Origin: Pterobdella sp. o SKG-2022 | Taxonomy: Eukaryota > Annelida > Clitellata > Hirudinida > Piscicolidae | DNA length: 64,000 nucleotides | Assembly (NCBI GenBank): GCA_964035795.1 | Contig: OZ038320.1 | Span: 30,256,875 to 30,320,874, forward strand | Direction of reading: 5' to 3' | Shown here: positions 1 through 37,343 of the stretch, in pieces | Numbering within the stretch: the first letter of the stretch is position 1 | How the letters are laid out: each line of letters begins with the position of its first letter | The notes under the pieces: generated by a model | The model's input: only the letters and a program-made list of their open reading frames with translations | Database searches by the model: none | Told to the model about the DNA's origin: nothing | Made by a program: the position numbers and the translations under genes

Positions 1-339
1 TTATAGAAATGTATAACTTTGTTTTTAATGAATGTATCATAAATTCTTTGATTTTGAAGCTTTAATTTATGGAAGTAACTCGTCTCATTTATAGTGTTTA
101 TAAATATCCAAATATCTTAACCTAAATGACTTAACCTAATAATGCGGCAATTATGAAGCTATATAATTTTACAGTCGATTTCATGCTTGGTGGCTCAATC
201 ATTTTTACCAATTATTTTTAACACCAATCAAATTAAAATGATGAGATTATTTAATATTTATATGATTAATTTACTTGAAAATGTCACAAACATAAAGACA
301 CACAAACACGCACACAGTTGAGGGATGTGAGGTGGTAAG

Positions 340-13564
<13,225 letters not shown>

Positions 13565-14561
13565 GGCACTAAATAGTTCTAATTGCATTACACGCGAGTT
13601 ATAAAAGTATTCCTAGCGAGTTTTCAGTTGAATTTCAACCGTTGGGTGGTTATGTTGTTATTGTATATGGTTGTGTGTATAGTTTTAACGATGAATCTTC
13701 AATAGTTACTGCACTACGGTGGTTCAGATCAGCTTTTAATGTAAAGTTTTAATTTAGGAAAACTTTTATGGAGAGATCAATGGCGGCTTGTTGTAGTGAT
13801 GGTATTCATAGACTTTGTTACATGTCGCGCCATAGTTAAGACAGGACTGTAAAAGATGTGTATTATTGTGTTATGAAGTGTATTTGATATTTCGACATAG
13901 AGTCTGTACCTATCCATATGCTAGTGTAATTAATAAAGATTGGCAGTTTTTTATTTTTATTCTAACATCGGGATTTTTATTGGTCTGACTTTTTACGGAA
14001 TATTTTTGTTTTTTATTCTTTGATGCAATAATTATTGATTTTCTACATTTTTGGTTCCTTTAGTTCAAATATTTTCCACTTCATCTTGATCTATCAGCCT
14101 TCTTTTGCTTAGGCAACCAAACTTTCACACTACTTACCTTGTACAATATTAGGTTCATTATACATTTTAATTACACCTATTATGTTCTTAATCACATTTA
14201 ATAGCTTAATTTCATTTCTTAATTCATCTTTTTTATTTCAGCATCGTTCATATCGCACACGCTTTCACCACCTTGACATTTTCTCGGTATGTTTATGTGT
14301 AAATGAAAGAATGGAAGATCACACCAACAGTATTGTCACATGTACTCGTGTTCTGAGGCGTTGCACCAAGCAATACAACATTGCTGTGTAGTCATGCAAG
14401 GTTTTCATCGTTGTGTTAGTTGGCTTAAGCATTCCTAGTTATCTATTTTGGTGTTTTGTTGTAGCTAACTCGAATAATCTTATAGGAAATAAACCGAGTA
14501 ACATGATTTTGATTTATTCAAAAATTCACAATATTTAATAAATATTCAATGCACAAAACGT
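13565..14561. other. Intergenic, convergent AACS / KDM2-like
   Basis: About 1 kb between two converging stop codons. It should hold both 3' UTRs. No repeat, RNA gene or further coding exon is evident. Confidence 0.7.
13932..13937 (+). terminator. Candidate AACS polyadenylation signal
   Basis: AATAAA about 370 bp downstream of the AACS stop codon, followed by T-rich sequence. This is the first canonical signal I noticed on the plus strand in the gap. Confidence 0.5.
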
Positions 14562-17500
14562 TTAATCACAACAATGATAAATGGTGAGCGAAGGTCTATG
14601 TGATTGGCTTGCAACGTCTGAGCTTATCCAGACACAGTTATTAATTGACAAGGTTGTGAGGTGTTGGAGGGGGAAAGTCTGGATGGTACAGTTGTGATTT
14701 AGAGGTTCAGAATCTACTTCCATATTGTTTTTCAAAGTGTCGGTTTTATCGCAAGGTTTTTGCATGTCTTCTGGTACATCGGTTTCAGTGATATTTTCCA
14801 ATGGCTTTGTTATATAAGCGATACTACTATCACTAATATTGATGCAAAATGAAAGATCTAAAAGGTTCAAAACCTTCAAATGCTGGGATATGAGCTTAAC
14901 TGAATCATCGGTGACCAAAGTGCCAGCCAATTTAAGTTGTTGCAGCTTAGGGAAACGTGTGGCATTTTGACGGGTGCCTGGTTTGAGGGAGAGTGGTGAT
15001 GTCAGCAGCAGAGATAAATGACCGTGGGTAAAATTGGAAAGCCATGAGAGATCGAGAGAGGCGAGAAAGGGGAAAGAAGGCTGGAATGATTGCACAAGGG
15101 AACAACTGCTGTTCTGTAAGCTGAGGCTTTTGAGATCAAATAAACGTTTGAGGAGCCATGTTAGCTGGTCAGGTCTGATGTTGGTGTAGTCTAAAGACAC
15201 TGATGAAGGTTGTCTCTTCACAGCTGCTATTAAGTGGATCTGAAATAAATACACTTAGAATAAGGATTCTGGAACTTGATAATGACATTTTTATGCAATG
15301 ATTAAGAAATTCCAAAATTAATCCTTTGATTTTGAACAAAAAAATCTTGAGCTAATTATTATTAGAAGTTATCTCAAACCATGGACTAAGCAGATTTTTG
15401 GAAACAGTTCAACAATACTTAAAGTATTGCACAATATCATGTTAACTATTATTATGTTAAAGTATTGTTAATAAAGGTGAAAGCCATACTTGCTTAATAC
15501 TTCTCTTTGACAGATCCATTTCAGAGCACAAGGGTCTGTAGTAGGACCATAGATGGAAGGATTTACAAACCAAGGTGCAATTGAGAAGGTCTTTGATAGG
15601 AAGATATGAGAAAACCTTTAGCCAATGTTGCATTTGCAACTGTTTCGTTGTATTGATGGATTTTATGGTTGGAAGATAATCGTTCGTTAGTGTGGCAGAA
15701 GTGGGGATTTTAATGTGGTTTGAATTATTTATAATGTTTTCATTTTTTTGATCATTGTTTTGATAGGAAGTTACCTTTTTTGAGTTGGTTGTGGAGTAAT
15801 CTATAGCATTATCATTATTAAAATCTAATACATTAGAAGGAATCTTGAGGGTAGCATCAAAAACACTACTTTCCTTAGTTGAATTCGTAGGGTTTTCGTC
15901 ATTATATATGATTTTCTGATGTTTATGCGGGGGTAGTAAAGGTGGAGGTCTGTAGATATAAGAAGGCTTGTAGGAGCCAATTTGAATGCTAGGTGTCGTA
16001 ATGGTTGATTCTATTACTGGTAATGATTCAGTGGGAGAAGACGTTTGAGTAGTTGATGTAAGAACACTAGTAATAATAGTAGTGAGTGGACAAGTAATAA
16101 TACTATTTGTAGAGTTTGAAACAAAAGCAATACTACAACTACTTAAATTAATATTAGTGCTACTAACATTACTACTACTCATACTGATATTAGTTGAAGT
16201 ACCGATACTACTACAATTACTGTCAGTAGTTAAAGTACTAATACTACTAAAATTAAAATTACTACTAAGAATGGTGGGTAAAATACTACTACTACTACTA
16301 CTGATGGTTATAGGTGTTGTATTAGACAAAACAATACAGTTGCTGTTTGGAATGGCTGTTTGTGATATGAAGTTGTTTGAAGAATCGTTGAAATTTAACT
16401 TTTCCATAGCTAATACAGATTCTTCTGGGAGAAGTTCTAGCTTAATTTTTTTATGTTCACTTATTCCATCATCAAACAATATGTTTTGTTTAATAACTGT
16501 ATCATTTTGAAATGAATTACTCATACAGCTATTATCATTATATTTGTTCATATTGATATTCTCTTTGTTGGTTGAATTGTTGTAACTTGGAGGATAGCAA
16601 TAATCAACATCATCATCTTCATCTTCATAGAAAGCATTATTACATTGGGTCTCTTTTCGAAGCATGAAGTTTTCAATCAGCTGCTTCCTGCTGGCTGTTT
16701 TGTTGGGTACATGCACAAAAGGTGCTTGGATGTTGTTGGTGATATTGCATATGGGAGTTGTAGAGCTTGATTTTGGTGTTCGGTGCTGGAAGTGTTGGTT
16801 GAATTTTTGATTAGCATAATAGTTTTAATTGAATAATAAGAATAATGATATTGGATAAAATTAAGAAAATTTCTGAGCTTTAGTTGCTAAATATTAATAT
16901 TTTTACTGTAAGACTAACTAATAAGATGGTACATAAAATCATCATCTTTGTGTACTATCTTTATAATCCAATTTGTATAAAGTAAAACTTAATGATACAA
17001 AACCCCCATAATATAAAAAGTTACCTTTTTATTAGTGGTCTTTCCGGCCTGACAACACATGGGACACTCCCAACTATTAGGAACATCACTATTTATAACA
17101 CTTTCCCAAACCTTTGCTTGTTGAGGGAGTGGTTGTGTGGGATGTTGTTGTGATGGTTGTGTTGTGGTTGGTTGCAGAGAATGTTTGTTGAGTATGGATG
17201 TTTGTGTATCTGTTTTTGGATGAGTAGCAAGTTGAGTAGTTTCTGCAGCCTGTTGTTTTTTTAGTATTGAAATTTCTAATAGTTTCACTTTCATGCATTG
17301 GACATGCATAATTTTCCAGCAGATAGAACATTCCATTAAATCATTGTTTGCTATGTTCACTGGAGCTTTGCTATTGTAATTGATGGTAATGTCATTTTTA
17401 TTTGTAAAATTATTTGTAAAATTATATTGACTATTTTCATTGTTGTTCGAATAAATCCCAGATTTTTGTTGAAAAGTGCTAACTTCTTCATTAACTTGTA

Positions 17501-18027
17501 GAAGGTTACATTTTTGTGGTGATAAATGATCACTTTGCTGAAGCTGTCTTATTTGAGACTCAATTGAGTCTATATTCAGTTCAGTCCTGCTACAAAAGGC
17601 ACAAACAGCAGCAGTTGGCAGAATTGGCTGCAAAATTATCATGATTTATATTTTTAATTAGAGTGGAATTATACAACAAATGATTAATGTTACAATTGTT
17701 TAACAAAGAAATTGATTTAAACATTTAACTCACAGCAATGCACTGCCTCGTGATGCATGTCTGTTTCATTCTCCCCATTCCTCCAAATTTTTTCATATCT
17801 TTACAAAAATTACATTCACCACATTCATCACGATTACAAGGACCACAACGTTTGCATCTTACTCTCCTTCTTCTCAAAACTGATTCTTTATTAGATGATG
17901 GTGCAGATTGTTGCGGTGTTGTGGAAGTTGGCATATTAATGGGCTTTGGGTTACTTTGCCGATTTTCAACGTTTTGCATTTTATCAGTTGGTTTTTTACC
18001 ACTTACCTCATTTAGTGTACGATCCAT
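14562..18027 (-). CDS. KDM2/FBXL19-like CXXC-PHD-F-box-LRR protein lacking JmjC
   Basis: Four exons, all phase 0: 18027-17734, 17627-17025, 16785-15490 and 15239-14562, giving about 955 aa. Exon 1: a CXXC zinc finger that binds unmethylated CpG ([32 protein letters not shown]). Exon 2: a PHD finger starting CAFCSR, with [15 protein letters not shown] and WECPMCCQ, around a long low-complexity insert. Exon 3: a Ser/Thr/Asn-rich linker, then the F-box [17 protein letters not shown]. Exon 4: leucine-rich repeats ([38 protein letters not shown]). The order and the RQCIA-to-PHD junction match KDM2A/B and FBXL19 (SCF adaptor, CpG-island targeting). An in-frame TAA directly precedes the ATG at 18027, and the opposite-strand gene starts 261 bp away, so no upstream JmjC exons are apparent. 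A GAGGTAAGT near the start resembles a donor and could give an alternative first exon. Confidence 0.9.
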
Positions 18028-18288
18028 TTAGTAATTTTATTCAAAAACTTCAATCATAATAAACCCAGAAACGATAAAATACTAGAAATGTCCCTTGAAA
18101 CCAAAATAAATACCGTAAAAGTAGAAAAAAAATTTTTAACTGATAAAATTTTTATAAATTTCATAAAAACTATTTTCAAACAACTTTTAATTTTACATCA
18201 CGATCAAGATTTATAAACAGTGTAATATTAAAAAATGAATAACACCAGTTAAGATTATAACAACCAGTTTTAGTTACGAACCAATTAA
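18028..18288. promoter_or_regulatory. Compact divergent intergenic region (putative bidirectional promoter)
   Basis: 261 bp separate the start codons of the KDM2-like gene (-) and the Arg/Ser-rich gene (+). The stretch is AT-rich with no CpG-dense block and no certain TATA box. Shared promoter use is inferred from spacing only. Confidence 0.5.
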
Positions 18289-20297
18289 ATGATGGTGAAG
18301 AAAAAATTCAATCTTCACCAAGCTAAGCAAAACTTGCAAAAAGATTTGAACAAATTTACAGGCAAAGTTTCGCATTCTATAAGAAGTTTTGATACCGACA
18401 CTTACAAAATTATAAGTGGAGATAATATAAAAAACAGAAGAATTATTCTTTTACCAAGAGAGGGTGTCAAAAAGAAAGAAAACCAATCAAATCATTCGAA
18501 TAACCTTAAAAAAATTAAACTTATTTCTCCAGAAGATCTAGACACCTTAAAACAACAAAGATCTCCGAGAGATAAAAAAATACAAACAGACAAAAATGAA
18601 GAAGAAAAAGTAGTAAAAGAAGAAGTAAAAAGTGCTTTTGAAATTCTTATTGAACCGGATTCATCAAATAGTCATTCAACGCTGAAATTTCAGAAAGCAG
18701 AAAAATCTAAAGAATCCACATCAGAAGCTTCAAAAGAATCTTTGTATGATGCGGATTTCAGAAAAAATAAAATATTTGACGCAGGGTCATCAAACAAAAA
18801 AGGAGCAAATAACAATGGAAAAATTATCGACAGCACAGACTTTGAAGAAAACCATTCGAAAAGCCGCAAATCAAGTTCTTCATATAGGTTCGTTAATAAT
18901 TTGTTCTCTACAAGTTTCATCAATTGAAAATTTATCTTTGATTCAACTTTTTAGAGACATATTATGTATGTTTTGTATAAAAATTAAACTTTAAAAACAT
19001 CAATTGAGGATTCATACATTTATTTAAAATAAAAGCTAAAAGCTATAATTTTCGATAAGTATAGCCTTATCATAAAACAATTGATGTTTTTATAGTTTAT
19101 CTTTAATTCATTAATTATTATTTTTCAATTAATTTACTAACTAGCCATTTCACTAAATAAATTCTATTTATTTATTGTAAATTACAGACACTACTACGAT
19201 TCGTGAGTTTTTCATCTGAAAACTTAACCTAATTTCATAATTCCAAAACAGATATTTAGTCGTAAAATGTTCTTCTGAATCTCCTTTATAGTTTTTATCA
19301 AAGATAAATTTATTTTTTTCCCAATTAATATGATTTTAAAAATATATTCACTGATCATTGATACACACATAAACTTATTTTTATTCAGAAAATACTCTCC
19401 GCGAAGTACCAAAAGATCGGGTTACAGAAGAAGGTGGGTAGATGTAGGTTGCTAATGAATTAGTATAAACATTTGTATGATAATAATAATAATGAAAAAA
19501 TACAATCAATTTTTATGCTAATATTGTTATAAATTGGTATACTGATATAGTAATACTGATATGAATATGGATACATTAGTATAGTAATGATAAAAATTTA
19601 TATGAATAAAAATTAAAAATATATTGGTATAAATATGAATGAATGTAAACTATGCTCTTCATTTCATCTATCAGATTCAAAAGTTTTATGTTGTCTAAGA
19701 CCTAAAAAAATGNNNNNNNNNNNNNNNNNNNNNNNNNNNNNNNNNNNNNNNNNNNNNNNNNNNNNNNNNNNNNNNNNNNNNNNNNNNNNNNNNNNNNNNN
19801 NNNNNNNNNNNNNNNNNNNNNNNNNNNNNNNNNNNNNNNNNNNNNNNNNNNNNNNNNNNNNNNNNNNNNNNNNNNNNNNNNNNNNNNNNNNNNNNNNNNN
19901 NNNNNNNNNNNNCCAGCAGATGGGAACTCTGGAGAAGCTTCTGTCTATAGACCCTGAAGAGTTGAGATTGTTGTCGAACATCATAAGCATGCAGAACAAT
20001 GAGAAAGCCAAAGTAGAAGTGGTCAAAGTAGTAGAACGTGAGAAACCATGTTGCGCGCCTCTCACCCAATACGTACCCGCTATGTCTTCCGGCTGCTTTA
20101 GCGCACAGCCAGCCACAATCTTTCCTGCCATCTACCAGCCTGCATCTGTCATGCCGAGTCAACCTCAACAGTATTACTGTAATGAAATGATCCAACCACC
20201 CTCTTATTTCTCCCATGCGTCTAGCCTATCTTGTCCTCCTAATGTGTACAACAACTGTTATTGCTGTTGTGAGCAGCCCATGTATCGAGTCATATGA
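18289..20297 (+). CDS. Unrecognised protein: charged N-terminus, RS-like stretch, Cys-rich tail; interrupted by assembly gap
   Basis: I do not recognise this gene. Exon 1 (18289 to about 18888) encodes about 200 lysine-rich residues starting MMVKKKFNLHQAKQ. A donor ATAG|GTTCGT joins in phase to 19390-19432, giving SSSYR-KYSPRSTKRSGYRRR, an Arg/Ser-rich junction. A 200-N gap follows. The last exon (about 19913-20297) is open through QQMGTLEKLLSIDPEELRLL, then a Pro/Tyr/Ser region (PSQPQQYYCNEMIQPPSYF) and a cysteine-rich end, NNCYCCCEQPMYRVI. The two parts may be one gene, because strand and spacing fit, or two genes separated by the gap. No signal peptide or membrane segment is seen in exon 1. 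The RS stretch hints at a nuclear/RNA role, but that is weak. Confidence 0.55.
19713..19912. other. Assembly gap of 200 N
   Basis: Exactly 200 N, a round number typical of a placeholder of unknown true size. It falls inside the putative Arg/Ser-rich gene. Confidence 0.99.
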
Positions 20298-21547
20298 AAT
20301 AACTAGCGAATTTTAAAAATTTAGTACTAAATAATGAATTTTTTTTACTCTCTGACATCGTACATATTTCGAATACTACAACGATGCAATGACTACTTCC
20401 CACTATTGTTTGTTTAAGCATCAACAACTCTTTCATGTTTCAAATAAAATAAATAAAAATGGAATACAGAAAAAACTTAGGAATTTAGTCGAAATTTCCA
20501 TAAAAAACTTTATTTTTATCAACAAAAAAAATTTTTATCGAAAATTCGATTTTCGAAAGTGTATCAAATTCGAAACAAGCATCATATAAAATCCTTTTCA
20601 ATGAACATTGAACCAAATTCAATAACATCGTATGTATTCTTCAAATAGAATTTTTAAATACTTTTTTTTAAAAAGATAACAGATAAAGTTTTTGTCCCAA
20701 AACAATAGTCCAATTTGGAGGCAAGTCTTAAGAGCATGCACATACTAGATGAGAATGAAACAATCTTATTGAAAGTTAAAGCAACATGAACCAGCTTAAA
20801 AAAAAACTTCCTAATTTCGTAATAAAAGTATTTAATATTGCTTCAAAACTAGATTTAAATATAGAAATGTCTCTACATGCTTGGACTTGAACACGTCAAT
20901 AAATGTTTTAACTAAAAGCTATATTCATCAGTTTCAGAACTATAAACAAGAGTTTTGATAAAACAACTTAGATTTGGATTATTGAGAAATATTACAAATT
21001 TTTTGAAAAAGAATTTCACAAATAATTGCCTAAAACATAATCTTTTTCATTTGGTTCCTTCTTTAATTTCCAAAATGAATTAAAGAAGGACATAGAAAAA
21101 CGGAACTACCGATCTTAATGTTGACATAACGACTTGAAAACTGTGCTTGACTATATTTTTTTCGAAATTCTTCGGAGATTTTACGTAAAAAATGATAAAT
21201 TCAACGTCAAACTTTGTACTATAATGAGCCAAATCTTATTGAAAATTTTATTAGAGGCCTCTGCTTTTTATAATTGATGAATAAAAGACATTATAAGTTA
21301 GCAAATTCATTATAAACTTATTATACTCATAACTAAAAATAAACAGAAATTATTTAAAGATGAGAAATTTCATTTTAAATTTTAAATCAGATTTTGTGAA
21401 AATTGTAGAATGAAATTGTTAATTCATTATGAAATATTAATTAACTTCATTAATGGTTTAATAAACTCCATTAAAAAAGATACGAATAAAAAAAGGTAAG
21501 TGAGATAGAACTAAATTGGAATAATTGAAAACTAATGTATTGAACGG
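20298..21547. other. Intergenic, AT-rich, convergent
   Basis: About 1.25 kb of very AT-rich DNA between a plus-strand stop and the mitofusin stop. I see no repeat unit, RNA gene or coding resemblance. Confidence 0.65.
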
Positions 21548-33349
<11,802 letters not shown>

Positions 33350-33976
33350 CTTGAATTAAATTAAAACATTAATAATTGACACTTATAGATAATTTGTTAT
33401 TTATAGTTTGTATAGTTTAAAACTCAATGGAACTAAAAATTTTGACGTAGAAATGATAACAAATAAATTATCTTTAAATTTTCTTTAACCATTTAAAATT
33501 ATTTGATCCCATTATTTATGAAAACACATAATAAATATCTTCGCGTTTCATATCATGGCAGGTAACCTTCAGATCGTGAGAGTGCTCAATTTTAGTTTTT
33601 AGTTTTTGAAACAAAAAGCAACATTAGAAACGAATATCCTAATTTCTAATATTTTAAAATAACTAATGGTTCAACCAAAGAAGGTGATATTTTCTTAAAC
33701 GATCTTACATAGATACAAGAAAAAGTAAAAGTGAATTAAGTACTTTGTAAATTTTTTTTTAATTTTTAAAAACATTTAAAACTTTTGAATTTAAATTATT
33801 TTCTAAATTTTCAATAATATGTTGAACCTTATCAAACTTTCACGTGTTTTCTAAATAGATAAATTCAAATTATCAATTAAAAAAATATATAAGCTTGAAA
33901 AGTCATACTCTTAAAACCTTCAAATCATTTTACTACTTTTAAACGCAACAAGTTTTCTGTTGTCAACATTTGTGAA
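33350..33976. promoter_or_regulatory. Divergent intergenic region, mitofusin / POLDIP2
   Basis: About 630 bp of AT-rich DNA between two start codons pointing outward. Both products act at mitochondria (mitofusin at the outer membrane, POLDIP2 partly in the matrix), so a shared promoter is plausible. No specific motif is claimed. Confidence 0.5.
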
Positions 33977-34997
33977 ATGCGTTCTTCGTTGCCTATTTCT
34001 CTCATATTTTCAGTTAAATTTTCCAAAAATAATTTGAAGTTATGCAAAAACATTAGAACATATAGTTCAAGGTTTTCAATTATTTGAATCTTTTTTAGAA
34101 TTTTCAAGATAATTTTCACAAATAACCTTCGTACAGTTTAGCAGAAGTTGGATTTTTAGAAAACCCTAAACTTCAAGGAAGATATCCTACAGCTCAAGTA
34201 TGATTGAATTTAATTTATCACAAAGTATTATTCCAGTAATTAACATTGAGATGGTTTTATGCCTCATATTATTTCATAACACTCATAAATGACCTTTCAA
34301 TTCAAATAATTTTTTGTAAAATATATTTTATTTTTATATTATTATACAGCTGTTTTTGCATCGTGTGTTTGGATATCGAGGAGTTATTTTGTTTCCATGG
34401 ATTGGAAAAATCTATGACCGAGACCAGACTCGTTCTGAAGAAAAGTAGTTATCCATTATCTATGGATTAGTATATTGTAAACCAATCAAGCAATTGATTC
34501 TGTTGAGATCAAAATAACTGGTTTAAATTATTATATTTCTAGTAAATCATTAGTTGTTGTTTAGGGTCTATTACTGTTTCATAACAGGCCAGGCAGTAGC
34601 ACCACTTCCATAAGTAAGGAAATGAAGGGATGCACTCACACATACTACCAAGTACTTATTGACTCCAGGGATTCTCCACACGTGGTTTGTTTATTATTAC
34701 TACATTAATATTGATATTATTATTATTGTTTTTATTATCATTTTTTTTGTAATTAATGGTAAACAACTAAGCATAATTACTTAAACTCTTTGAAAATAAA
34801 CATAAGTTTTTCTGAATCATTAGCCACAAGATTCACTAATAATCAAAACTATGACATCTTTTTCATATAAAAATATAATAACCTTCAAGCTTATTAGCAT
34901 TAATAACTCACCGATGTTTATGATAGCGAGTAGGAACAGAGTCAGTAACCTTCTTAAGCAAACAACAAAGCCATGGTACTTTGTACTCTATACCAGG

Positions 34998-35049
<52 letters not shown>

Positions 35050-37287
35050 CTCTATCTATCTATATATCTATCTATTCACCTATCTATTTATCCATTAATT
35101 TTTTACATATATCTTTTTCATTCATCCATCTTTTAATCTATCAATCAATAAATCTATAATGTCATCAACATCAACTGACCTACAACTTACTTAAACCTCT
35201 AATTGACCACAGGTTTAGATTACGTATCGCACGAAGACATCTTGCCATACAAAACATCAGACACATCTCCCATCAAAAACCACCTCTTTGAAAAGTTCTT
35301 CACTACCGATCCCTCTGGCAAAGGTGTTGTAGCATTGTTTCCATTATTATAGTTTTTTCATTTTTTTATCAGTATTTTTTTTTGCATTCTCATTATTTTA
35401 AAACTTGTTTTTTATTTTATTTTTATTATTATTATTTTTTATTTATATTATTGCTATTATATACATTATATATTACATAATATCATATCTTTTTTATCAA
35501 AAGTTTCCTATTACTTCTCATTGAAATACATTAAAAAAAAAAATGAATATCCATATTAGATTATACTGCTGTAGGCGTCTCAGTGGCTGGGGTATGCAGC
35601 AGTCGGCTAATATGTTTTCTCCACTCAGCTCTATTGAGTGGACCCGCATTTTCCAGGCCATAGGATTCCGTATCCTTTTCAACACAACTCAACCAAGTTT
35701 TTGCTGGTCTACAAAGGGAACGACCTCCAGGCAGAGGAAGTTCGAGCACGTCTTTGATGCACATAGACGACGTCTCACGTGACCATACCAACAAAGACGA
35801 CGGCTCTGTAGCAGCGTTCTTATGTCTGGGATTTTGAGTTTTTTGAGGAATACTAATGATGGACTTCTATCCTTTGGCTTAACGCCACATATCTAGCGGA
35901 TCATAGACCTATCGTTGCGCTGTAGCCTTTGCAAAACAGCAACTGTTGGAGCCCAGTTTTCACTTCCATATAACAAAGCAGAACGCACACAAGATGGGTA
36001 TAATTTGCCTCGAAGTTCCAAAGTGATGTGTTCAGAGGTCAATATGGGCAACAGTTTTTTAAATTTTCCCCAGGCAACTGAACATCTGGTGATAACTGCC
36101 AGTTCACAACCTCCATTTGCACATAACATATCACCAAGGTAGCAAAACTTCGGTTCTACATCCATTGTGGCATTACCAACAATAACTTCTTTGATAGGCC
36201 TATAATCCAAAGGTGGTGCTAAATTGAGACAGCGAGGACATACATAAGTCTGATTCTTCAGTCTTCCAGTCAAACCACTACATCTTTTGTGGACCCAATG
36301 AGAGCATGTCGAGCAAAAAACTGAGTTGACGCCAACACCTTTGCGGCATACACTGCAAGGAAAAGCTCCAGAATCCCTCAAGTTTTCAGAACCGAGTATC
36401 ATGAGTTTTTTTTTTTGGATTTCATCCGCAATCCTTTACTTTCTATTTCCAGTTTCCATTTTTCAAATTTGGATATACAATCGTCTAGCGATTCTGAGAT
36501 CAAAACAAGGTCATCAGCATATAAAAGTTTCCAAGGAACACCGGTTCTTAACTCTCTAGACAAAGTTTCCAAAACAAGAATAAAAAGTAAAGGACTCAAT
36601 ACAGATCCTGTACACCAACATTTACACCAAGCTCATCGCTGAGCTGGTTATTAATGCGTACTCGACTTATTGCTCCAATATACATGCTCTGAACTACACG
36701 GACAGCCCATTCTTCAACCTCGAGCTTTCTCATTGCCCACCAAATCACTGCGCGGAACTCGATCATAGGCTTTCTCTAATTCGACGAAAACAAAAAAGAG
36801 TGGTTTTTTGACGGCTAGATATTTTTCCTGCAACTGACGAACAATAAAAACTGCATCAGTGGCGCTTCTACCAGAAACGAAGCCAAACTGCATCTCATCA
36901 ATATCCACCATCTTCCTTATTCGTCGCTCTAGGACATGTTCAACAAGCTTCACCACATGATCTGTCAGCTTGAGGCCTCTATAATTTTTTCGATCCAAAG
37001 CATCCCCCTCACCTTTGTAGAGGTCTAAAATGTTTCAAAAACAAATAATAACACATAACGCCAACAAACCACAATCACTAAACGACATCCACACAAAGTT
37101 TCACATATAACATCAACAATACATAACCACTAAACAAACCCCACACAGGCTTGATAGAACAGAACTTTCTGATGGAGTGGCAGGCGCAAAACTTCTCTTG
37201 GTTGGAACTCACTGACATACACAGGGAGACAACCAAGAATATCAGAGTCACCGTCATGCCCTTCTTTATCGGCATTTCTGTATGTTT

Positions 37288-37343
<56 letters not shown>

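Noticed and set aside
16082..16510. Plus-strand Leu-rich 142-codon frame
   Set aside because: Antisense of the Ser/Thr/Asn-rich linker of the KDM2-like protein.
18028..18288. Upstream JmjC exon of KDM2 in the divergent region
   Set aside because: No JmjC-type sequence (HxD...H) is visible on the minus strand here, and the in-frame TAA precedes the ATG.
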